A stretch of 59,337 nucleotides of DNA. Source: Candolleomyces eurysporus (lineage: Eukaryota; Basidiomycota; Agaricomycetes; Agaricales; Psathyrellaceae). Where the stretch lies: contig JANBPK010001496.1 of NCBI GenBank assembly GCA_027579435.1, positions 1 through 59,337 on the forward strand, given 5' to 3'. The position numbers and the translations under genes were made by a program. Shown piece by piece: positions 33,665 to 45,319 of this stretch; within the stretch, counting starts at the first letter, position 1; each line of letters opens with the position of its first letter. A model generated the notes under the pieces. It searched no databases and was not told the origin of the DNA. It saw only the letters and a program-made list of their open reading frames with translations.

Positions 33665-34751
33665 TTCAACAAGTGTGAGTAGCAAGCGTTTGTACAAAGC
33701 CCGTTCCTCCCTCCTCCTTGAAATAGGATATCCAGCGCAAGGATTGTGCTTCGAATCCCACAACACCGTCGAATCTTCAAGAAAGTTGGTGCTAGGCCAT
33801 CTTCGGTAGATCATGCCGCACAAGCATTCCCAAAAGCATGGAATGAGCCAGTACCATCACACTAAACTTGTGCTGATGACGTCTCAGAAATATCCATCAT
33901 GGCTACGAAGCAATTGCTTCTCTTCCAATTCTTCCTAATCGATGCGAGTCCATCATTGTTTGGGTGTTTGCTAAAGTAATGCAGACGTATTCGCCTTCTG
34001 ACGACGCGTCACCAGGTTCACGTTACATCACCAAGATGACGGTTCATACAACGTCGATACCATTCCAGCATTTCAACGACTGAGAGAAGGTCTACCCCAA
34101 TCTATCCTTACTTGCCAGGTCTCGCCTGCTCTGTTCAAAAATGACGTATGTGCTTCTGGGGATGATCATGACTCGCCACAGGTTCTCTAAGTTGCTTCTT
34201 GTTCCCGACACAAGCCATGTCAGCACGGGTGATCAACGAATAACTCCGAGTCATTCGCTAGGAGTTCTTGTCCGAGGAGGGGCCGAACATCTGTATATCA
34301 TGTTTTCAATTGGGAAGCAACTTTGTCTGATGGTTCCCACTGGCAGGCAATATCTCAAGCCCGGTCAGCCACGAGAAGAAAGATGCCTTCGAGATTATCA
34401 GCGTTCGCAAAGGTCAAGTTTTGCCTGCGCGTCCCCTTCATGCTGCCATTTATTCACAGGGGGTACAGTGACCGAGTCGAAATCCCCAGCCTCCTTACTG
34501 GGATCTCGTGTGATTACTACCTAGCATCTACGGTCTGACTTCGACAGATTCAATCCATCACGATGAGCAGCGCGCGGATTACTCAAGATAGAGGCTCAGA
34601 CCGCGCTTTCGTGTCTCTCGAGGGATTAGAGAGTTGACCTGATGCTGCAATCGTACGATAGAGTGTTGAGAAGGCCTCAGCTCTGCTGTTATCCCAAGAA
34701 CGGCTTCAGCGCCGAGTGCAAGCTCGAATACAATGGTGCTATGAGGCGAGC
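33665..34751. other. Spacer, no gene seen
   Basis: Open frames at 34,141-34,538 on the + strand overlap in two frames and have no recognisable motif. The segment ends where the second copy of the 2.3 kb duplication begins. Confidence 0.35.
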
Positions 34752-37110
34752 GATTGACTCCTTGTTTATCTCGTATTATTCATTTTCAACTACGCTAAGA
34801 AGTCCCGGATGTCTAAAGTACCGGCCTCCTAAATCAGCAACTAGATTAAAATTAATGTATTGACATTCCGGACGTATTGGTGAATCCCGGGGATAATCAA
34901 GACCGGGGTGCTAGCCTCTGTGGAGGTCTACGGCATTTTCGATTCCCGAGTCTCGACTTCGTCGCCGTCGCCGTCAAGTTCAAGCTGCCGCTGACACTCT
35001 GGTTCTTCAGTAAAGGAGTGATTGAACTCGAGACCATCAGGGAATGCCTGGTCGATGCAGCTCGCGGCCATCGTCGTGAGTCCCATTCTTTCTCTGGACT
35101 CGCACCGAAGATGGAGGATCATTCGGGATGCGAGGACAGTATGGAGTGCGGCTTGAGGGCTGTAGTGATCACGATAGCTTCGCATAAGCTGCATGAAATA
35201 ATAGATGAGAGTCGGCAGAGGCGACGTACATGGCTGTCATGTGTGAAAGCTCATGCTGAAGTTTAAAATGCCATGGCGAGGCAAAGTAAGCATGGATGGG
35301 TGCGTTTCATTAACGGGATGGAGACGTACAGCGGCAACGGGGAGTACGACTCCATTTAACAAAGACAGCACTGAGCATGTACGGATGATAGAAGTCAGAG
35401 CGAGATGACGACATTGGAGGATAGAGCTACTCACACGCGATGGCAACCAGGTAAAATACGCCGTCACGATAAATAATCTGAACCATCCGATTCTCTCTTG
35501 AGATCCAGTAATGCCGGAACCCAAACCATATGCAAAGAGCCGCGGTTACTATTCATATTGGGTGTGGGGAGGATCGGACATGTGGTCAGTCCAACAATGC
35601 AGAAGGAGAGAAAGGAGAGTCAACTCACAAACACCGTTATACACGAGGAGAGCTGCGCTGATTATCACGAATGTGTGCCCATGATCGATGAATACGCAGG
35701 AGCCGGTTGGCATTCCTGGTGTTGGAATATCTGGAAATTGAAAATGAACTCGCCTGATCAGTTCCTTTGGCTTTAGAAAGATAAAACAGAGGTATGCTTA
35801 ACGTACATTCACCTCGACTAATATGCGCCTGATAACACCCGAACGCAATAGGGATCGTCTATTCGTACCGATCAACTCATTAAGCACTGGCGGTACCAGA
35901 TGACAAGCCGATTCAGGGTATATTGAATATACTCACTAGGGCATTAATACACAAGAAGATGGTGAAATGTCTGCTCTTGTACGAAAGAGCGTATGTTCGG
36001 ATGTACATGAAAGCTATTTCGAAAGGATCAGCGGGGGAGAGCGTTACGCAAACAGTGTTATCACCTTCAGCAATGGCCATGAACGACGGTATAGTAACTG
36101 GGTATACATTTTTAGCCTTCCTAGTTGGAGCAGAGATTTGGCTGCAGACCTGCCCCAATTCTATGAGCCGTCTTGCAGACCTAGGTNTTCAAAAAAAAAA
36201 AAAAAACGCAGTCAGGGGTCCACTTTCCTGGGAGGGAAGAAGGATGCAATGCACTCACTGTTGGAGAGAAATGTTGCGAATTGTCGTCTAGACGCGAAAA
36301 AAATTAGTCTACTGCAAATGGAGCCACCTCGAGGCTGCCGCACTTACATATCACGGGGAGAGGCATGAACATAAAGGGAAGGTAGCGATTGAGGAGGAAA
36401 AGGCACTTGACGACACCCCAGTCTGCGGACCATATCACCCTGGCCTGTATTCATTGTTTCAGAGAGGTGAAATACTGGTGAGGCTCTCGATATGTGTATG
36501 ATCTTGAGTGCAACTCGCCTCAATATCGACGGTTTGAAGGTACTCCCAGACCTTTAGATTTACACGCATGACATGGTGAACAAGTGCAGTAAAGCATGTA
36601 GGATCCCTTGCTTACAATCAAGGTTAAGCTTGCGGCTAGTAGACCATGATTGTAAGTGAAAGTGTCTCATCGCTTTGATTACAAGGCTTTAAAAAATAAA
36701 CGTACCGCTCGAGTACTACTAGCCAGGAATCCATAATCATTTCAGTCACGACACAATTCTTTATCCTGTAACAGACGACCCGAAAGCTAGGAAACTGACT
36801 CACACCGGAGATGATTGCAGGAATAGGTGTAGTCATGGCAGAGCTAGGAAGATGACACGATAAGGACGAGGGGATAGTTGACGGAGGGTAAGGGAGGTGA
36901 AGTGACACGAATGCCAGTGGAGAGCGAGCAATTTGGCTGAAGCAAAGTTGTTTATCAATACGCGCCTCATTAGACCCTTCGGTTCAACGTTGCTCCGTGC
37001 TCAAAATTAAGATTCAGCGGCAATGGAAGCACCGTAGGAAGGGCGATTGTGCGCCGAGATAGGCGAGGAAGCGAGGGAGTCGGTTGCATGATTCCTTCAC
37101 CGCAAAGGAC
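34752..37110. repeat. Segmental duplication, copy 2
   Basis: Direct repeat of 16,030-18,360. Differences are mostly single-base, with small indels such as a 16 A run near 36,190 (with an N at 36,187) and about 25 extra bases (TTGCTCCGTGCTCAAAATTA) near 36,990. It carries its own DUF6533-type gene. Confidence 0.8.
34928..36836 (-). CDS. DUF6533-type membrane protein, duplicated copy B4
   Basis: Near-identical paralogue of copy B2, with the same exon order. The start at 36,836 gives MTTPIPAIISG, in a frame open up to an ATG at 36,908. Recognisable blocks are MIMDSWLVVLER, the W-S/NRYLP exon, VCKTAHRIGAG, FMYIRTYALSYKSRHFTIFL, DIPTPGMPTG, MVQIIYRDGVFYL, and a last exon YSPQAALHTVLASRMILHLR with a Glu-rich tail to the stop at 34,928. 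The long poly-A run and N at 36,187 fall in an intron next to its acceptor and should not affect the protein. Retention of all exons and of the reading frame after duplication suggests both copies are still under constraint, or that the duplication is recent. Confidence 0.7.
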
Positions 37111-37249
37111 TCAGCCCATCGTATGAGGTCTTGAACGGAGATTGAGGAGTCAGCATGTCAATTTGCTCCACCAATTCAATGATTAGCAGGTGTAGTTTCC
37201 AAATCTGACTGTAGGCCCTTTAGCGATAGTGTCGTGAAGTGGATTACTG

Positions 37250-37560
37250 GATGTGCGCGACAGCGGTTACCACTTCAAATTCCGACCTTGTCGCAGGCCA
37301 GAACCTCCAATCGGGATAAGCGGACACAACTTGCTTCGAGCACACCGACTTCGGCAGAGAGAAGAGTGTGAAGAATTCTACGAGAGGTAGCCTTCCCTGA
37401 CGCTTAGATCGCCACTCAACAGGAATGAAAAAGTCCAGATTATTCTCAGCTATGTCAACCCACTCAAGACCTCAGACACTAGTGACAGCTTGCAAAAGAT
37501 CTTGGGGATGGGCACCTATTCCCTCCCAGGTTTGGCGTGTTAGTCACACCTCTGGCGTCG
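37250..37560 (-). pseudogene. Decayed coding-like stretch with two TGA stops
   Basis: One - strand frame reads like protein over about 100 codons (TWEGIGAHPQDLLQAVTSV, GLEWVDIAENNLDFFIPVEW, FFTLFSLPKSVCSKQVVSAY), interrupted twice by TGA. I do not recognise the family. No ATG or splice structure was found around it, so it looks like a gene remnant. Confidence 0.35.
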
Positions 37561-38099
37561 TGAAATTAGGCTCCTTTTACCCGCATCGAGTATGAAAAAC
37601 ATCCCTCGTCCTGAAGCATCTGGGTCTCTTGGCGATCTGGACTTCAGTCCGTTGGACTGAGCGCGTCTTTGCCTCATGGCAGTAGTCACGGGTGAACCTA
37701 AAATCAAGTGGTCACACGCTGTCAAGCCAAACAAAGCCCGAAGCGACAAATTTCGAACCGTCTGCCAGAGGAGTTGCCAGGAAGGCGCGAAAATGCAACA
37801 TTTCGTTGATTTCTGATGCCGCCTACTCGCGAGCAGAATGAGTACCAGGTCAAGTTCAACGGGAGTCTACCTCGGGGTATAGTCTGCTCACTTGTACTGT
37901 GCTTAAAGGCTTGCTCCTTGCTCCATTCATTCACCACCTTGTATCACACTCCGAGTGTCGGTTTTTCATTTGACGAACTTCAAGCGTTGCTTTGGGTAAG
38001 GGGCATGGGCGCGGAACATGAGAAGCTATGCTGATTACAGCAGATATATAAAGACGGCAGGAATAGTCAGAGCGCGGAATCCGAGTCGGATGGCCGAAT

Positions 38100-38500
38100 C
38101 CTCTAGGCACTTCCCCTCTAGGTCCGCCTCATTCAGCTTGGCCTCGGTAATCTGAATAGCCTCAGACGTCTGAGTGATCGCTGAAGTTTGCATTCCGTTG
38201 CCCTTTGTGTTTCCTCCGAGTCGCTCGGGACTGGAAGACGATTGGACGAAAGACGACTCAGCGCGAGTTGGATGGAATTAGAAAGAGCACCGTCTTTGGC
38301 GGAGGGGAAGGAGCAACGCAGAATATGATCGTATGTGGTCAGAGGATCTGAGAAAGGGGATCAGAGCAGCACTAAGTAGGAGATTGAGAGAAGTGAAATT
38401 AGACAGGGGTAGAAGAGCACAACAAATAACCTTTAGTAGACCGTGTAACTTGTAGATCCTGTATAATGGTGAGTCTGCCGAGAACTTCGGCACCACCTCC
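38100..38500 (-). pseudogene. Family A membrane protein relic, copy A10
   Basis: Only the C-terminal exon, in decayed form, is recognisable. The - strand reads PSAKDGALSNSIQLA, AESSFVQSSSS, and ITQTSEAIQITEAKLNEADL. The signature MIIFRVTTGRSF has lost about ten residues between the ATGATC-like start and the PSAKDG block. The tail matches copy A9 best. An ill-defined remnant of the preceding exon may extend to about 38,500. No upstream exons were found. Confidence 0.55.
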
Positions 38501-38753
38501 GAATTCCCACGACTGTCAGGTATCGCGTGCTACACTGAACCTTTTCTTTGTGTACCTCTCCTCTCCTCCCCGACTCCGATAACTATGCTCCACAAGTAGA
38601 TGAAGAAAANGCGCATACAACTAAAAAAAAAANGAACACACTGAAATAGAGCGGCTCATGACGCCCTCGGAAGCGTGTTCGAGATTCGATTGGGTCACGA
38701 TTAAGGGGTCGAAGCAGGATCGAGGAGTTCGGCCCATTGGAGATGAAGATTAA

Positions 38754-39330
38754 TGGGAACGGTGGATAGAATAACTGCGGAATTGGGGAGAGTGGATATC
38801 GAGGAAAGAGAGGATGGGGAAAAGGAGAATGAGAACGAGGCTAATGTGAGGGATTGGTCGCCCTTCGGACCGGCTCTCAGGTGAGTGATCATACTTTTTG
38901 CAGCCACATGTGTCGTAAGATTTACTTTGGGAATGAGGCAACCAGCATCAAGTGAGACAAGCAAGCCCCCCCNTTCCAGAGTTCTGCCGCGTCTGTACGG
39001 ACCTGATTTGGAAGAACTAGAGGGAGCAGCACCAAGACGACTCTTGTGCACCCAACCAAGCCCGAGCTACAGCGGCGAAACGTATTGAACCGAACTCGGG
39101 CTTTATCTGCATCTGTAATTTTCTTAGGCTTTCTACTATCTCGACGGTATGCTGCTCGTCCGATTTCCAGACGTTCAATTCAAGACCTACCGCAGTCGGC
39201 AGGTGGTGGTAGGATTGTGGTGAATCGGTACAGTGCGATGCGGTCAGGCTCGTTGCAAAGGCTGGAGTCGAATGACTTTCAGACTCTTTTGGAAGCGAGG
39301 GACGATACTTTGTATGTATTTCCTCTTTTC
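38754..39330 (+). CDS. Unrecognised two-exon coding-like region
   Basis: ATG 38,754 opens MGTVDRITAELGRVDIEERE, continuing DGEKENENEANVRDWSPFGP to a GTGAGT donor at about 38,881. A second open stretch (about 39,040-39,310) reads VHPTKPELQRRNVLNRTRAL, a possible hydrophobic helix (SASVIFLGFLLSRR), and RIVVNRYSAMRSGSLQRLES with DFQTLLEARDDTLYVF. An N at 38,973 lies in between. I cannot name a family, and the joining of the two parts is a guess. It may be a partial gene. Confidence 0.3.
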
Positions 39331-39718
39331 CCCTGGATGGCTATGGCGATACTATCCATTCGATTTACACATAGAATTCACGCTCACTCACTTCCACCTT
39401 GCCCAGCCGAATTTTCTATTCTACGGGCTTCCCATTCTCTTGCCGTGGTATCCTTTCATGAGAAGGCCTCGAAAATCCACTCACACGGACTTGTTCCCTC
39501 GTTCGGTCCACTCCTCTATGCTACCTCCTCTTTTCCCCAATTCCCCCTCTGTTATTTCATTCGTATCAAGGTTCATTGGTCCCCTACTGCCATCTCTACA
39601 TAGAATTATCGGGAGTCATGAGTACGTACTATCGTCTGACATTGTCCCTCTGAACTGATGATGGTTCTCGTTCTTTATGACCAATGATTACCTCGAATGG
39701 CGGAGTCAATCCAGGCGG

Positions 39719-40284
39719 TCAAGGTCGAATATTTGAGTTTGTGGGCGTATCGCTGGGAACAAAAACGGGCAGAGAGTATGCGGGTTCGAGGCGGATTTGT
39801 CCTGTGGTGCCGTTCTGTGAGCCCTCATTCGTCGGGAGCGTCCAAGCGTAAGGAAGATCCTTTTCGAAGGCCGCTTGGATACTGAAACGTAAATGATCAG
39901 GGCTATGTCGGCCCTCAAGACATACAGGGGATTTGGGTGAACGGTGCTTCAGTGAAATACCATTCTGGCGGAACAGACGTTTCGTTCGCAGTGACCACCC
40001 ACAGATGTCCGTTGACACTTGTAGCGTACGCGTTCTGGTGTGTAATGTACACCTTCCCATTTGGCTTTTTTTCAATATACCACGGTGACGTTCAATTGGA
40101 CGATACCAGTAAGCTGTAGAGGAAAANCCGTCTAGACGAAACGTTCAACAACCTGTGAAGGCTCTGCATCGGAACCCGAGGTCTCTATGGGCGTGAGGGT
40201 ATTTACTACCTGCCCTACAGCTCCAACAAAACGGTCAATCAGCTGGCTTTTGATACTGTAATGAGCGCTTTCTATCTGTGGCAT
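39719..40284 (-). CDS. Possible I66-like serine protease inhibitor (copy 2), altered C-terminus
   Basis: The start at 40,284 gives MPQIESAHYSIKSQLIDRFV. After a short intron (with an N at 40,127) the frame reads WYIEKKPNGKVYITHQNAYA and WVVTANETSVPPEWYFTEAP, and a third exon runs AFEKDLPYAWTLPTNEGS and QIRLEPAYSLP to a stop at 39,719. The layout 'Y-I-S...FVG', 'W-IEK-NGK', 'EW', 'W..P', 'QI...SLP' resembles mushroom I66 protease inhibitors (beta-trefoil, cytosolic or defensive). The neighbour ends SQLFDLDRLD. Here QIFDLDRLD is still encoded but in another frame, after a run of T, so this copy has a shifted and shortened end or a sequencing slip. Confidence 0.5.
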
Positions 40285-40556
40285 CGCAAACAAAACGTTG
40301 GGTGAGTCGGAGCAAGGCGGAGACAAGCAAAGATGATTATCGCGTTTGTCGATGACTATCAAACTCGGGTATTCCTCGATAGTTTGAGAAGCACGAAGCT
40401 CTCCGTCTGTGAACGAAATAGGAGCTTCATGGTGAGGGTATATCATTTCAATGTCCTACATTTGTACGCCGTCGGTTAAATCCAGCACGTAATACTAATT
40501 TCAGTCCACTTTTGAAGGTCCCATGGTGTACACAACTATAGAACGGAGACCATACA

Positions 40557-41117
40557 TCAATCGAGGCGGTCAAGGTCAAATAGCTGGCTCTCTGGGTGTA
40601 TAGGCGGCTCCACAGGCAAAGATACCGCAACCTCGAACCGTATCTGCCTTGTGGGAGCTATGGTTGGCAACGCCCATGCTTGGGATGTCGATTCGGACCC
40701 TCCTATGATTCTATCATCCTGTTAGCCTAGTGCTACTGTTAGAAAGGCATTTGTGATCTTACACATATGTTGTCTTCCCGTATCTCCTCGCATTGACCAG
40801 GAACCATTCATTGGGCTTCGTCTCATTAGCCGCCCAGAGCAGGTCGTTGACTCTGGTTGCATATCCACCGTCTCGAAGTCGGATGGAGACCCGATTGTTG
40901 GGGAATGTTTCAATGTACCACTGGTAACAAATCCAACTGCATGTCGATGTGGCGTATGAGCTCGAGTACACAACAAGCGTACCTCTTGCGGTGTCTCTGC
41001 CGTGGACTCGACCGCAACGATCGGGAGAAGGTTTCCGACAGACGTTTGAGATACGCCAACGAACTGCTTGAGACTTTGACTCTTGATTGTGTACAGCGCG
41101 GTTTCAAACGTAGACAT
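40557..41117 (-). CDS. Possible I66-like serine protease inhibitor (copy 1)
   Basis: The start at 41,117 gives MSTFETALYTIKSQSLKQFV, then GVSQTSVGNLLPIVAVESTA. An intron follows. Exon 2 reads WYIETFPNNRVSIRLRDGGY and ATRVNDLLWAANETKPNEWF. A further intron leads in phase to IIGGSESTSQAWALPTIAPT and QIRFEVAVSLPVEPPIHPES ending LFDLDRLD with TGA at 40,557-40,559. At about 150 aa, without a signal peptide, this matches the size and motif order I know from mushroom cytosolic serine protease inhibitors of MEROPS family I66. The match is from memory of patterns, not from alignment. Together with copy 2 it forms a head-to-tail tandem pair. Confidence 0.55.
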
Positions 41118-41199
41118 GTTGATCAAGGAAGTGACTAAAGAATAACTTCGCTGCGAAAACGTAGGTGGCCCTTAAATACCACGAAGATGAACTCCTGGG

Positions 41200-42240
41200 T
41201 CCATATTGATATTGGAATCCACGGTTGTCATCGCGGATGTTTATCGTTGGAGACACCCAATTCAGATGCGGGGTGGGCCAATGTGCCCCCAGATCTATAT
41301 CTTAACGTTATTTGAGAATCCAGCAGATGCTCAGAAGTGTCCTCAATGAATATGAATGTATTACTCCATGCTGGTGTGAAATCATTTGACTGACCAAGGA
41401 TAGTTAATCGGAAAATGAGTTTGTAGTCCGTCACATGCGTCACATTGCACGCTGCATCGAAGACCGATGATGCGGAGGTCTGCAGTATTAGATTCTGCCT
41501 CCACTTCCGATCGCGGGTTAAGTGTGTTCCGACTTTGTGAGCAATCTGGTAAATAGTAGTGTTGTGCTTTGTCGGCCATCTGAACTTCCTGCTGGTGTTG
41601 CTAATACCAACCTCCTATCGAAGTAGGAGCAGGACCCGTCCAGAAAGCGAAAGGCGAATACTTAGGCCGCGGCAGTGATTGGAAGCTAATCCTACCTGTT
41701 CCAAAGAGCCAGCAGACATCGCTGGATAGGACAGGACCGACGATAGCGAAGGAGATTTCGACGGTCTTCTGGTATTGGAACGGTTGAATGGCGGGAAGGT
41801 GTGGTGGTAGATGTAAATAGGAGCTCAATTGGCAATTGGAGTCAACAGAGCTAAGAGAGGAGGCCATGATCCCCAATGGATGGCGCTGCTCCCGGTGATG
41901 TCAAGCCATTCAAGGAGGCGGTTGAGATATTGGTTGAGTGGTTCGAGGTGGTGGGTAGAAGGACTCGTTGAACCAGAATACGGCTGTGAGGCTCGGTATT
42001 CGAGGATGGAGAGGCTGTAGTGTCTGTCGGAATGATGAACTTTGGCTTGTAGGAAGGGTGCTGAGGAGGCTGTAGCTGAGTGACGGTAAGCGTTCGACGT
42101 GGCGGAGGAAGCTGCGGGGCACGATCACCCGTAGGTAATGATGCCAAGTCTGCGGCGAACCCATTGCAATTGGATCTCATTCGTCCCATGAATAAGCACC
42201 CTACGGGGGCCGCCAGCATGATGTGCACTACAGGACGGGA
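41200..42240 (-). other. Overlapping - strand open frames, no gene assigned
   Basis: Frames at 41,228-41,443, 41,382-41,579, 41,601-41,876 and 41,851-42,228 could be exons of one gene. Examples are PFQYQKTVEISFAIVGPVLS and DFTPAWSNTFIFIEDTSEHL, which read like beta-strand-rich protein. I could not join them convincingly or recognise a family. Confidence 0.3.
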
Positions 42241-42565
42241 GCACTGTACCTGGCGATAAGTCCGTTGTCAACATTTCAACGATCAAGCCCCGTCATTTGA
42301 GAGTCAAAGTCGATTCCGTCAGTCCCAAGCCTCGCAGTCACGGTGGAAAAGGTGTTCCGCTCCTCCTTCAAGTTGCCGACCCATTCGTCACCCCTGCGGC
42401 AGCTCAATGATGTCTGATCCCGGAAGACCCAAAGAAGGAACCCGAACCTGAATTCCGCAGGCATACGACAATCGAGCCATGCTGCGGTATCTTCGCAGCG
42501 TCCTGCCACCCACCAGAGTTAGTCAGAGTCGCTTGTTCGCTTCCATAGGGCCCAAGAAAGTTTGA

Positions 42566-42573
42566 AATATAAA
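42566..42573 (+). promoter_or_regulatory. TATA-like box of the SDR gene
   Basis: ATATAAAG lies about 100 bp upstream of ATG 42,668, and the leader between them is C/T and A/C rich (CGCTCACCACACCAAGAACG). The spacing fits a fungal promoter. Confidence 0.45.
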
Positions 42574-42667
42574 GGATTTTGGTGACCTATCTCCCACTCT
42601 CAATCCCGCTCACCACACCAAGAACGCTCCTCGTATATCCTTCACGTCCTTCACGTCCTAAGCCACG

Positions 42668-43981
42668 ATGAAGAAATCAATGTTCGGTATAATCGGTGAC
42701 CAGTACACTCGCGTGCCACCTGTTTCTACGACCGATCTCTCGACCCAGACCGTTATTGTCGTTGGCGCCAATACCGGCCTCGGCTTTGAGGCAGCAAAAC
42801 ACTTTGCCAGGATGAATCCTGGTCGGATCATACTTGCCTGCCGGAACAAGGAGAAAGGTGCTGCCGCTGCATTCAGTAAGTTTCACCCTCTGTGTTCTGC
42901 CAGAGCAAGAGCTAATCACGTTAACAGAGATCCGAGAGGAAACCCAGTGTCAGACAGTGGAGCTTCAGCTGCTCGACCTCTCGAAGTTCTCTTCCGTTAT
43001 CGCTTTTGTGGACAACTTTCTCAGGGACGGCAGTCGACTGGATCTCCTCGTTGCAAATGCAGCTGTGTCTACAACTAACTACAAGACGACTGATGATGGC
43101 TGGGAAGAATCGTAAGTCGTTCGACCCCGCATCCTCGTGACGAAAACTGATTGTGGATCTTCGTTCAAAGGCTGCAAGTGAACAACCTATCGACGTCCCT
43201 CCTTTGCTTACTTCTGGCGCCTCGCATGCTCGAGACAGCGGAGAGATTCGGTGGAAGACCGAGAATCGTCGTCGTAGCTAGCGAGGTCCATTATCTCACA
43301 AGTTTCGATGATGCCCAGGTCATCGACGCAATATCTTCGTTCCAGGTCCTCAGTAGCAAGGAGTATTGCACGCCACGGTGAGTGTTAGATCACTCCATTA
43401 AATGAGTCAAGCCTAACTTCACCGCGACAGAAAAATGTCTGTCCGATACCTTGATACGAAGCGTAAGTCGGAGGCTCTACATAAAGCTTCCATCTATCAA
43501 ACTAACTGCTCTTCATTCATCACAGTTCTCAACGTTTTCTTCGCTCGTTCCCTTGCATCCTTGTTGAAAGATACACCAGTTATAGTCAATTCTGTCAACC
43601 CTGGCTTTTGTTACTCCGAGCTAGCCAGGGAGTTGACTGGAATCGAGGTCCTGTTCATGCGGATCATTCGAAAGCTTCTTGCCAGAAAGGCAGAGGAAGG
43701 TGGTAGACAGCTCGTATATGCTGCAGTCGGGTCGTCCGACGACCCTGGCCACTTGCAAGGTGCATATGTCAACTTGCACAAGGTCGATGAGCCGAGTGAT
43801 TATGTGCTTGGTGACAAGGGGATAAGGAGACAGAATAAGCTTTGGGTGCGTTTTATTTCACACATTCTCGTTGATTGTGTGGTGCTGAGCAAGCATACAG
43901 GTTGATTTGGTTGGGGAGCTTACCAAGATTGATGGGCGTATCCCCTCCATCGTTCATAATTTGGGTAGTCTTTCGCAGTGA
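42668..43981 (+). CDS. Short-chain dehydrogenase/reductase (SDR), about 320 aa
   Basis: NAD(P)-dependent oxidoreductase with a Rossmann fold, of the type often annotated as WW-domain oxidoreductase or retinol-dehydrogenase-like in fungi; the substrate is unknown. ATG 42,668 starts MKKSMFGIIGDQYTRVPPVS. The cofactor motif GANTGLGFEAAKHFA is at residues 33-47. Later exons give LQLLDLSKFSSVIAFVDNFL, DLLVANAAV, LQVNNLSTSLL, RIVVVASEVHYL (catalytic Ser) and, after short introns, the active-site YLDTK (Y-x3-K) leading into LLNVFFARSLASLL. The last exon after 43,911 reads VDLVGELTKIDGRIPSIVHN and ends at TGA 43,979-43,981. Key residues are all present, with Ala in place of the usual Gly in NAG, so it should be active. 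Confidence 0.88.
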
Positions 43982-45319
43982 GAACCGGTCTTTCTTTATA
44001 AATACTTTTTGGTGTGCATGTAGCTGCATCTTCATTTTGAATAATTTGCTTTAATGACGGGTTTGAACGTTGTTCTCAAGCACGCCTGTCTCGCCTGCAG
44101 GCGGAGAGTCCTTCCGAGCTTTCACCACAGTTTGATCCCACTTAATTCGTGCTCTCTCTTAACCTTGTCCAACGACTTGCCTCTCGCTATCTTCTCCGAT
44201 CAGAATTTTCACTAGCCTCACTGGTGCAGCATCTAGCAAATTGTCACCAAAGATCCATTGGCAGTGGTTGAGTTAGTCCTCAATGGATACAGATATGTCC
44301 CTATAGTATTAAATGCTGACAACTTCCCTTTATTTGAGTCTTTCCCATTACAGGGTGAGCAATACACAGACCCAGCGACGCAGACCTCGCAAAGGCTTGT
44401 ACGTTCCCTACAAAAGTGCTTTACGGGCGTAGAGAAGACATAGAAGACGTAGGTGTTAGAGTTGACATACGAGCTCTCAGCTGGCTGATTTGTCCTCTCG
44501 TCTTTGTAGCCCTGGCTCGAAACTTGATTTTATGCGAGAGTCCTGCTGGAATAGTAGACGCCTCTCAAGTTTTGCACCAGTACCTCCCAGCTGGAGTCAT
44601 GCGTTATACCCCTTGAAGAAGAGAAATTCACACTTTGTCTCTCTCTCGGTTGTGATGTAGTTGACGTTTCTCTCAAAGTGAGACTTGTTCTACTCCGAGT
44701 TGAACAGCACAAATTCTTCCACGAGGCAAAGATATGTTGAGCCCATATCATCGACACAGCAACACTGAGGGCGAGATCGTCAAGGGAACCTGACGCAGAG
44801 ACAGTGAGGGGGTGAGCTTCTCATATTCAGAGTAACTTGAAGGACTGCAATTTAGTAAGTACCAGAAGCGAATCTCAAAGCTATTAATTCGCAAAAGATG
44901 CCAAATCAGACTCACATAGTACGAATAAAACTACTTGTTCTTACCTACCTGATGGACCTCGTGAAGCAGAGTGACTTATCAGATGCATACCGCAGGAGGC
45001 TTGTCAGCCAAGGATTCAAGCCGAGGGATGTTTTGCAAGTCCACACTGCGAATTCCAAACAGGCTGTGTCTTTATAGAGCCTGATGTGAGATTCTGGCCT
45101 TTCCCAGCAATGCTGGAATTGGCGCGCCCTGTCATCAGTTTGATAACACAACAGGCAATATCTAAATGGATTTACAATTGGGAACCCCAGACACTTGGAA
45201 GCAACCAGTGCTACACGTTGAACTTGGTAAGTACATTGACATCCTGACCTCTCAATCTCCATCAAAGACGTCAGGCAATGTGCTTGATTCCGCATGGTGA
45301 AGTGATCATGCGACCGACT
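43982..45319. other. Spacer, no gene recognised
   Basis: Open frames on both strands (for example 44,945-45,295 on - and 44,416-44,616 on +) show no motif. The right end meets the inverted, diverged third copy of the DUF6533 duplication. Confidence 0.35.

Noticed and set aside
33740..33770. tRNA-like T-loop string (TTCGAATCCC)
   Set aside because: No acceptor stem, D-arm or anticodon arm could be folded around it.
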